Of a stretch of 5,588 bases of DNA, positions 1 to 4,704 are shown piece by piece (position 1 is the first letter of the stretch; each line of letters starts with the position of its first letter). The notes under the pieces are model-generated. The model had not been told where the DNA came from, did not search any database, and saw only the letters and a program-made list of their open reading frames with translations. The position numbers and the translations under genes were made by a program. Where the stretch lies: NCBI GenBank assembly GCA_021775655.1, contig JAJFHK010000158.1:1-5588 (forward strand), in the 5' to 3' direction. This DNA is from Filomicrobium sp. (GTDB lineage: Bacteria; Pseudomonadota; Alphaproteobacteria; Rhizobiales; Hyphomicrobiaceae).

Positions 1-71
1 GCGAATGTCGTGTAGGGCAGGACGGCAATTGCGGCTGATAGACAAATCGACGCGATTAGGATGCGGATCAC
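1..71 (-). CDS. N-terminus of an exported protein (partial, GTG start)
   Basis: This gene runs off the left edge, so only its first 23 codons and two bases are visible. The minus strand reads from a GTG at 71-69 as M-I-R-I-L-I-A-S-I-C-L-S-A-A-I-A-V-L-P-Y-T-T-F, and the next residue must be Ala (GCN). The pattern of an early Arg, a hydrophobic core of about 15 residues and then small or polar residues is that of a Sec signal peptide. A GAGG Shine-Dalgarno (83-80) lies 8 bases upstream. The single Cys is not in a lipobox, because Ile precedes it and the hydrophobic core is too short before it, so a lipoprotein is unlikely. The gene lies downstream of the acyltransferase on the same strand and might be co-transcribed with it. 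The mature protein is outside the window, so no function can be assigned. Confidence 0.55.
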   Translation of the reverse strand, partial: MIRILIASICLSAAIAVLPYTTF

Positions 72-110
72 GGTAGTAACCTCGAACTCATTTACGACTG
101 GAACTCGGAC

Positions 111-129
111 CGGAAGCGGCGTGCTTCCG
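111..129. other. Short perfect hairpin between acyltransferase and exported-protein gene
   Basis: CGGAAGC (111-117) and GCTTCCG (123-129) form a perfect 7-base-pair stem with a 5-base loop. It lies in the 121-base gap between the acyltransferase stop and the next start on the minus strand. No run of T follows on either strand, so it is not a canonical intrinsic terminator. It could slow transcription, stabilise an upstream mRNA end, or have no role. Confidence 0.3.
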
Positions 130-192
130 ATGCCTTGAGAAATAAGAGTCGGATCGAGGTTAGTTTTTGGTTAACGCTGGCATAGAGCCTGT

Positions 193-1107
193 TCAACTCC
201 AGCGGCGATTCGACCACATCCATTGCTCAGGGGCATCGCGGATCCAGTCTTCGAATTGGGCTTGCATTTCCTTCATTACCCACTGGATGTCGGCCGATTG
301 GTTCGAAGATCTGGGAACGCGCAACTCGCGGAGTTCGATTTTGAACCTGCTGGACGTCCCGATGCGCTTGCACCGTGAGAGCCAGATCCGCGCGCCGACA
401 CGGCGGGCGACCATCGCACCGATTGCCTGGGTGCGCGCGGGTTCGCCAAAAAAGGGGATTGGTATCCCGGTTCGGTCATAGAGATCACAGACCATCCCCA
501 GGCGCCCGCCCCGGCGCACGAAATCCGTAATGACCCGGGCAGTCTTGCGGTCATCTCCATGGTCGCCGACTTTGCCGCGACCGAAGAGACCGCCGGGATA
601 AAGATCTTTTCGTTGATCGCGAAGGTACTGATCGACATACGGATTAGTCACGGAGCGGTAGATTGCGGCTGGATTTGCACCCGCGTAAGTCAAGGGCCAG
701 ATGGCCAGTTCCCAATTACCCATGTGCAGAGAGATTCCGACGGCGGGCCCGAGTTTGCTTCGATACCGCTCGAACATGTCGGCCGGGTGGATAGATATGC
801 GGCTAGGATCGTTGACGATGATGTCCAGCTGCATCGTTTCTGCCATGACGCGGCCGAGATTTTCCCAATGGCGGTGACGGATCTTTATGAGTTCGTCGGT
901 CGGTTTGTCAGGGAAGGCCTGGCGCAGATTATCCATAGCGCGCCGATGGCGTTTCGGATTGAGAATCGGGGCCAGTTTTGCCCACGTCCAAGCAGAGATG
1001 GATGTCGCCGTTTCCAAGGGTACTAGGCGCACTGTCGCGACGACGGCGCGCAGGAAATAATATTCCAGCCGGTATTGGAGATCGCGAAGGCGCGAAGCTG
1101 TCGTCAT
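193..1107 (-). CDS. LpxL/HtrB-family lipid A (lysophospholipid) acyltransferase
   Basis: The 304-residue protein belongs to the family that transfers a secondary acyl chain from acyl-ACP to the lipid A precursor on the inner face of the cytoplasmic membrane. Residues 17-48 form the usual N-terminal membrane-associated segment. The family block NPKRHRRAMDNLRQAFPD follows at 50-67. The catalytic H-X4-E motif is HMGNWE (His128, Glu133). YRSVTNP (150-156) and the region CDLYDRTGIPIPFFG (207-221) match the substrate-binding blocks, and the C-terminus carries PEQWMWSNRRW (293-303). The length matches E. coli LpxL (about 306 residues). An in-frame ATG at 1218 would add 37 Arg/Pro/Lys-rich residues with no family character, so ATG 1107 is chosen, although its ribosome binding site is poor. 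The gene lies 183 bases downstream of the monooxygenase on the same strand. Which acyl chain and position it serves cannot be told from sequence. A role on another lysophospholipid, such as ornithine lipid, is less likely but possible. Confidence 0.9.
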   Translation of the reverse strand: MTTASRLRDLQYRLEYYFLRAVVATVRLVPLETATSISAWTWAKLAPILNPKRHRRAMDNLRQAFPDKPTDELIKIRHRHWENLGRVMAETMQLDIIVNDPSRISIHPADMFERYRSKLGPAVGISLHMGNWELAIWPLTYAGANPAAIYRSVTNPYVDQYLRDQRKDLYPGGLFGRGKVGDHGDDRKTARVITDFVRRGGRLGMVCDLYDRTGIPIPFFGEPARTQAIGAMVARRVGARIWLSRCKRIGTSSRFKIELRELRVPRSSNQSADIQWVMKEMQAQFEDWIRDAPEQWMWSNRRWS

Positions 1108-1290
1108 GCTTTGCTTTTTTTGGAGTTTAGGGCTGCAAGGAATTCTAGTTCTTGGGCCTCTCGGGCGCGGGTTAGGTTTAGCGCTGAAGCCTTTACAGTG
1201 TGATTTGGCAGGCCGCAAATCGCTGTGGTGCGAGAAGCGGGGAAATCCACGATGTATTGCTATTGCGGATGGCGAACTTTTGTTTGGCCG
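1108..1290. other. Gap between monooxygenase and acyltransferase genes
   Basis: These 183 bases separate two minus-strand genes. The minus-strand frame of the acyltransferase stays open to 1218, but the peptide is Arg/Pro-rich and looks non-coding. I found no hairpin followed by a T run after the monooxygenase stop and no convincing -35/-10 pair, so whether the two genes share a transcript is open. A small tandem TATTGC repeat (1255-1266) is the only repeat noticed. Confidence 0.4.
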
Positions 1291-2499
1291 TTACTCGGCG
1301 CGAGGCTGCATCAATACGGGCAGCGGCGATGCCGGGGCCATCCCGAGCCGCATCAATCTGCGGCGCAGGGGCGCAAAAGAATTGATGATGTGAAGCCCCG
1401 CACCGCGCGCCAGCTGAACAAGAATCAGATCGGATTGAAGGGCCCCATTTAATGAACCGACGGCGAAGCCTCGTTGGTGGGCGTCAGCCATACGAGCACT
1501 TTCGAATGCCTTGAGGCATTCGTCTGATCCCGGATCGGTTCCGGTGCGCTGGGCATCGGCTGTTTTCTCAGCAATCACAGCGACATCTCGCAATGACAAA
1601 TTTAGTCCCTGGGCGCCGATCGGCGGCATAGCATGGGCGGCTTCACCAATCAGTGCGATCCGCCGGTTTGCCATCGAGCGGGCGGTCATGTGTGACAGAG
1701 GAAAAAGACTTCGAGGCCCAACTTCTGTAACCATCCCCAGTAGGCCGAGCAGGTTCCGTTCAAGAGTTCGGGAGAACGCTGCATTGTCCAAGGTGCCCAG
1801 TCGCCTAGCGACTTCGGGGCGTTCAACCCAGACGAGGCTCGACTGTCGACCTGGCATGGGGACGACTGTCATAGGGCCGGCACGCCGGTGGAATTCCGAG
1901 GAAACAAAGCGATGATCGCGAACATGCGTGAATGCGCATGCAACCGCAGTCTGGTCGCAGGGTGTTTCGTGACTTGAAATGCCAGCCGCTTGCCGGGCGA
2001 GAGAATTACGCCCGTCTGCGGCTACGACCAGTTTCGCGTCGACGGTCGCTCCTTCAGCAAGTCCGAGAACGACAGCGTCATGGCGGTGCGTGAAATGGCG
2101 CACTCCTTCACTTTCGCATATGCAGACCAATTGTGCGCGCTCAGCCGCACCGCGGAGCGCTGCAATCAGTGGGCCCTGTGGGACGTTATAACCGAAGGCC
2201 GGTTGGCCGATCTCTTCGCTTTCAAAGGTTATCTCCGGTGCACGGAAGATGCTGCGGGTATCGTCAATCAACCGGATCGAGCGGAGTGGGGTGCATTCTG
2301 CAGCGAGTTCCTCCCAGACCCCCAGATGTTGCAGGAGCTGGATTGATGGATTGAAAAGGGCAGCCGTGCTGGTATCAGGCCTGTCGCCTGCAGGACGATG
2401 CGGAGCGGCGATGATGGTTTTGGCAACGCCGCGCTCTGCGAGGGCGAGGGAAGCGCACAATCCTGCAGGTCCGGCCCCCACAACAACGACATCTTCCAT
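1291..2499 (-). CDS. UbiH/UbiF/COQ6-family FAD-dependent monooxygenase (ubiquinone biosynthesis hydroxylase)
   Basis: The 402-residue flavoprotein has the three hallmarks of class A aromatic hydroxylases. The Rossmann dinucleotide motif GAGPAG is at 8-13, the ADGRNSLAR motif at 161-169, and the FAD-ribityl motif GEAAHAMPPIGAQGLN at 285-300. In that last motif Glu286 replaces the classical Asp, a variant I associate with alphaproteobacterial UbiH-like proteins. The TSTAALFNPSIQLLQHLGVW block (43-62), YNVPQGPLIAAL (104-115) and the C-terminal SLNGALQSDLILVQLARG (349-366) with PLRRRLMRLGMAP (377-389) are typical of ubiquinone hydroxylases that use O2 and NAD(P)H-derived electrons on the polyprenyl ring. 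The ring position (C1, C5 or C6) cannot be assigned from sequence. An in-frame ATG at 2652 would add 51 residues before the FAD motif. ATG 2499 places GAGPAG at residue 8, as expected, and has an AGGAG site. The gene is transcribed divergently from the first porin. Confidence 0.9.
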   Translation of the reverse strand: MEDVVVVGAGPAGLCASLALAERGVAKTIIAAPHRPAGDRPDTSTAALFNPSIQLLQHLGVWEELAAECTPLRSIRLIDDTRSIFRAPEITFESEEIGQPAFGYNVPQGPLIAALRGAAERAQLVCICESEGVRHFTHRHDAVVLGLAEGATVDAKLVVAADGRNSLARQAAGISSHETPCDQTAVACAFTHVRDHRFVSSEFHRRAGPMTVVPMPGRQSSLVWVERPEVARRLGTLDNAAFSRTLERNLLGLLGMVTEVGPRSLFPLSHMTARSMANRRIALIGEAAHAMPPIGAQGLNLSLRDVAVIAEKTADAQRTGTDPGSDECLKAFESARMADAHQRGFAVGSLNGALQSDLILVQLARGAGLHIINSFAPLRRRLMRLGMAPASPLPVLMQPRAE

Positions 2500-2510
2500 T
2501 CCGGCTTCTG

Positions 2511-2515
2511 CTCCT
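2511..2515 (-). promoter_or_regulatory. Ribosome binding site supporting the monooxygenase start
   Basis: The minus strand reads AGGAG here, with an 11-base spacer to ATG 2499. The upstream alternatives at 2529 and 2652 do not have a comparably good site. The spacer is slightly long, but together with the position of the FAD motif it decides the start. Confidence 0.5.
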
Positions 2516-2785
2516 GTCGACGAAAACATACGGGTGTGTTTTCCCCGCCTCAATTCGTGCGGGGGTGGGGCAATATCGTGGCGAAATGTGGAAAACGAAG
2601 CTATTTTTGTCCTGCAGCCGCGATCTGAGTGGCGCTCGCTTCCGTTGTCCAACTAATTTCCATCCGCTGCCGGAGTTAATTGCTTTCCTGTTGAAATTGC
2701 GGAGATTTCTCTTAGGGAAACGGCGAATGCTGCTGGATGATGCGGGTGGGCTGGAGTAGGCGTTGTGGCATGCAGGTCACGTCTG

Positions 2786-2795
2786 ATTCGCGAAT
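2786..2795. promoter_or_regulatory. Perfect 10-base palindrome, possible operator
   Basis: ATTCGCGAAT is a perfect palindrome lying 176 bases upstream of the first porin start and about 290 upstream of the monooxygenase start. A dimeric regulator could bind such a site. No regulator is named and chance occurrence is quite possible. Confidence 0.2.
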
Positions 2796-2971
2796 GAAGC
2801 AACAACCGCGTTTCGTGTTTACGGGAGGAGTACGGTTGGGCTAACTAACTCCAAGCCAGACTGTCTAGGACCGCTGGAGGTCGTAGATCAGGCTTGCGAA
2901 AGTAGTCTGATTTCGATTTGGTCCTCAATAAGTTTGGGTGCCAGCTGGGTAGTAAATAGGAGAAGTTCAGT

Positions 2972-4138
2972 ATGTTCGGGGGACTCACTAAGTCGACCAG
3001 CATCTTCGCACTCGCTGCGGTTGCCGGTCTTGCGTTGGGCGGCGCTTCCGCCTCAGCAGCTGATCTGGGCGGCGATTGCTGCGCAGATCTCGAAGAACGT
3101 GTCGCCGAGCTCGAAGCCACTACGGCTCGCAAAGGCAACCGCAAGGTTTCGCTGACCGTCTACGGTCAGGTTAACTCCGCGGTCATGTTCTGGGACGCCG
3201 ACGGCAATGGCGTCGACGAAAGCAACACCTACATTGTCGATCCGCAGACCTCGGGTACGCGCTTCGGCTTCAAAGGCAGCGCGAAGATTCGTGCGGGCTT
3301 GTCGGCTGGTTATCAGATTGAACTGCAGTATCAGTCGGCTGACGCCACCAGGGTTCGCGTCGACAGCGACGAAGGTGCTGACATTCCTGAGTTCCGTCAG
3401 GCTCACTGGTGGATTAAGGGTGAATTTGGTAAAGTTCGCCTTGGTCTAGCTGATACGGCAAGCTCGGGCATCGCGGAAATCAGCGTCGCCAACGAACTCA
3501 TCGCAGACGGTATGTCGTCCTCACAGGCTGGTGGTGCAATCATCAGCGGTGACCTCGGCGGTCCGGCTATGAGCAACTTCGAAGGCAACCGTAAGAACGT
3601 TGTTCGTTACGATACGCCGACATTAGGTGGCTTCATCGCCAGCGCGGCCTGGGGTGAAGATGACTTCTGGGATGTCGCTCTGCGTTATGCAGGCGAACTG
3701 GGTGGCTTTAAGATCGCTGCTGGTATCGCATATAGCGAAGACACCGACGGCTCAAATGGTGTCCTGGCTGACGGGACGACCGATGTCCTCAACGGTGGTC
3801 TGTCCATCAAGCACGTTGGTAGTGGTCTGTTCGCTTCGGCATCTGCTGGTATGCGCGACCGGTTCAGCCTTGCGGATGAAGATGAGTTCTATCACGTCAC
3901 AGCAGGTATCGAGCAGAAATGGTCGTCGCTTGGTAAGTCCACGCTCTTCGGTATGACCGGTGAGTTCGACTGGGGTGATGACTCAACCGCTCAATACTAC
4001 GGTGGTGGTTTCGTGCAGAAGATCAACGCAGCTGCGATGGACCTCTACATCTCCTACCGTCACTATGATATCGACGACGGTGCCGGTATTGAATCGGACT
4101 TCGACGTGGTCGTAGGCGGTGGTCGCGTCAAGTTCTGA
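2972..4138 (+). CDS. Outer-membrane porin, alphaproteobacterial type (complete; first of a tandem pair)
   Basis: The 388-residue precursor should form a trimeric beta-barrel channel for small hydrophilic solutes. Residues 1-29 are a Sec signal peptide with hydrophobic core IFALAAVAGLAL and cleavage at SASA|AD. The mature protein starts ADLGGDCC and continues with a short coiled-coil-like segment (Leu40, Val44, Leu47 and Thr51 at 4-3-4 spacing). RKGNRKVSLTVYGQVN then opens the barrel. Family blocks follow: DPQTSGTRFGFKG, PEFRQAHWW and SGIAEISVANELIAD, the last in the region that folds into the pore-constricting loop. The protein ends in Phe (GGGRVKF), the usual recognition signal for the BAM assembly machinery. 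AGGAG (2958-2962) sits 9 bases before the ATG. Frequent GGT and CGT codons suit a highly expressed gene. An intrinsic terminator follows closely, so the message is probably monocistronic. Substrate preference cannot be read from sequence. Confidence 0.95.
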   Translation: MFGGLTKSTSIFALAAVAGLALGGASASAADLGGDCCADLEERVAELEATTARKGNRKVSLTVYGQVNSAVMFWDADGNGVDESNTYIVDPQTSGTRFGFKGSAKIRAGLSAGYQIELQYQSADATRVRVDSDEGADIPEFRQAHWWIKGEFGKVRLGLADTASSGIAEISVANELIADGMSSSQAGGAIISGDLGGPAMSNFEGNRKNVVRYDTPTLGGFIASAAWGEDDFWDVALRYAGELGGFKIAAGIAYSEDTDGSNGVLADGTTDVLNGGLSIKHVGSGLFASASAGMRDRFSLADEDEFYHVTAGIEQKWSSLGKSTLFGMTGEFDWGDDSTAQYYGGGFVQKINAAAMDLYISYRHYDIDDGAGIESDFDVVVGGGRVKF

Positions 4139-4168
4139 TGTGAACGCCTAACACACCTAAAGTTATCG

Positions 4169-4206
4169 AAGGGCCGCTCAATCCGAGCGGCCCTTTCTCG
4201 TTTTTT
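4169..4206 (+). terminator. Intrinsic terminator of the first porin
   Basis: GGGCCGCTC (4171-4179) and GAGCGGCCC (4185-4193) form a perfect 9-base-pair GC-rich stem around an AATCC loop, extended to 11 pairs by flanking AA/TT. TTTCTCG and a run of six T (4201-4206) follow. It starts 30 bases after the porin stop. On the minus strand the hairpin is followed only by TTCGATAACTTT, so it is mainly a plus-strand terminator. Confidence 0.92.
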
Positions 4207-4247
4207 GATCGGTATTAGGTGGAATCAGAGGAGCATCTTTCAAGATT

Positions 4248-4308
4248 GTCTTCCGCCCCTCGCTGTCTGGGGTGTTCGAATGATTCGAAATTTCGGACAC
4301 CGGAAGAC
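4248..4308. other. Two-part inverted repeat (possible structured RNA or operator)
   Basis: An outer stem GTCTTCC (4248-4254) / GGAAGAC (4302-4308) is joined directly, on its 3' side, to an inner stem GGTGTTCGAA (4271-4280) / TTCGGACACC (4292-4301). That gives 17 pairs, stacked on one side and interrupted by 16 unpaired bases on the 5' side, with an 11-base loop. The only imperfect pair is T4276 with G4296. It is a G-U wobble in plus-strand RNA but an A-C mismatch in minus-strand RNA, which weakly favours plus-strand transcription. A competing 15-base palindrome uses part of the same bases. Confidence 0.4.
4275..4289. promoter_or_regulatory. 15-base perfect palindrome, possible operator
   Basis: TTCGAAT-G-ATTCGAA is a perfect 7+1+7 palindrome built from two TTCGAA units. 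Symmetry of this size in a porin upstream region fits a homodimeric regulator site. It lies 415 bases before the second porin's start, which is far for direct promoter control. No regulator is identified. Confidence 0.3.
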
Positions 4309-4483
4309 GCTCAAGAGAGTGCTTTGGCATCGTTGTAGAGGGACTCAAGCGACCGATTGGTGCTGAAAGGCCGTCATCAGGGTGGTTTTTGTGGCGCTCC
4401 AGCAACTCTTAGGTCGTAAACCTGGGTGAATCTCCCACAGGCTATTTGCGTGGTTGGGTCCGTGGGGCTAGCTTCACCTCGAC

Positions 4484-4526
4484 GCCGCGAGTCGGAATGT
4501 CCACTCGGCGGCAGCACCTTCGGGTG
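4484..4526 (+). other. Adjacent hairpins, one with a UUCG tetraloop
   Basis: GCCGC (4484-4488) pairs with GCGGC (4508-4512), GAGT (4489-4492) with ACTC (4503-4506), and GGA (4494-4496) with TCC (4500-4502). The result is a 12-pair hairpin with two single-base bulges. Two bases later CACC-TTCG-GGTG (4515-4526) forms a stem closed by the very stable cUUCGg loop. No T run follows, so this is not a standard terminator. It could be part of the second porin's leader or of a small RNA. Confidence 0.35.
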
Positions 4527-4638
4527 TCAGTTTCAGAATAGTTCCCTTGTTTGTGTTGGTTGTGTGCGGTGTAGGTGCCTTCGGCCTGGCTGTTATTTGC
4601 GCTTGCGCGAACTGCCTAAGTCGAGCGCCCCGTGACCG

Positions 4639-4655
4639 GCTGTGCGCGCTGTGCG
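4639..4655 (+). repeat. Short direct repeat GCTGTGCG x2
   Basis: GCTGTGCG occurs twice with a period of 9 bases, 50-66 bases upstream of the second porin start. Paired direct repeats in this position can be activator sites, but two copies of an 8-mer are weak evidence. Confidence 0.25.
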
Positions 4656-4704
4656 TTGCTCCGGCTCTAACGATGTCAAACTGACCAAGGATTTTGGGGG
4701 ACTT

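Larger units (their letters stand above)
2500..2971. other. Divergent intergenic region between monooxygenase and first porin
   Basis: These 472 bases separate two genes transcribed away from each other, so promoters for both should lie here, but I see no pair of -35/-10 hexamers good enough to name. Visible elements are the perfect palindrome ATTCGCGAAT (2786-2795), a bulged hairpin CTCCA-A-GC / GC-TGGAG (2849-2856 with 2873-2879), and Shine-Dalgarno-like GGGAGGAG (2823-2830) and GGAGG (2876-2880) with no usable start codon after them. The porin's own site is AGGAG (2958-2962). Short open frames here show no coding character. A long leader on the porin mRNA is possible. Confidence 0.5.
4207..4704. 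other. Inter-porin spacer with several inverted repeats, no convincing gene
   Basis: These 498 bases lie between the first porin's terminator and the second porin. Two short open frames exist (4178-4405 minus, running into the terminator hairpin; 4426-4635 plus, from a GTG). Neither has a ribosome binding site, family-like sequence or coding look. The spacer holds a two-part hairpin at 4248-4308, a bulged 12-pair hairpin at 4484-4512, a UUCG tetraloop hairpin at 4515-4526, a G/T-rich run at 4547-4572 and a GCTGTGCG repeat of period 9 at 4639-4655. The second porin's promoter must lie here unless it is reached by read-through, but no hexamer pair stands out. A structured leader or a small RNA would fit, without proof. 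Confidence 0.5.

Noticed and set aside
111..129. Intrinsic terminator between acyltransferase and left-edge gene
   Set aside because: The 7-pair stem is real, but no T run follows on either strand, so it is listed only as a hairpin.
559..1026. 155-codon plus-strand open frame
   Set aside because: It lies wholly antisense to the acyltransferase, whose motifs are clear. The peptide matches no family I know and has no ribosome binding site.
1195..1225. Minus-strand promoter TTGCGG-17-TAAAGG before the acyltransferase
   Set aside because: Each hexamer matches the sigma-70 consensus at only about three of six positions, as expected by chance.
1990..2346. 118-codon plus-strand open frame
   Set aside because: It is antisense to the well-supported monooxygenase. 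Long open shadows are common opposite GC-rich genes.
2565..2759. 64-codon plus-strand open frame upstream of the porin
   Set aside because: No ribosome binding site, it overlaps the monooxygenase leader region, and the peptide is Leu/Arg-rich without family character.
2794..2844. 16-residue leader peptide MKQQPRFVFTGGVRLG before the porin
   Set aside because: There is no Shine-Dalgarno before its ATG and no attenuator-like hairpin with a T run behind it.
3053..3406. 117-codon minus-strand open frame
   Set aside because: It is a shadow of the first porin. A similar shadow (4861-5160) lies opposite the same part of the second porin, which shows that it follows from porin codon usage.
4270..4300. 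tRNA-like T-arm (GTTCGAAT)
   Set aside because: The sequence resembles a T-loop, but the flanking stem does not pair properly and there is no acceptor stem, D-arm or anticodon arm at the right distance.
4178..4405. 75-codon minus-strand open frame after the first porin
   Set aside because: Its 3' end runs through the terminator hairpin and it covers the inverted repeats. No ribosome binding site and no recognisable protein.
4426..4635. 69-codon plus-strand open frame with GTG start before the second porin
   Set aside because: Cys/Arg-rich peptide without family character, no ribosome binding site, and it overlaps two hairpins and a G/T run.
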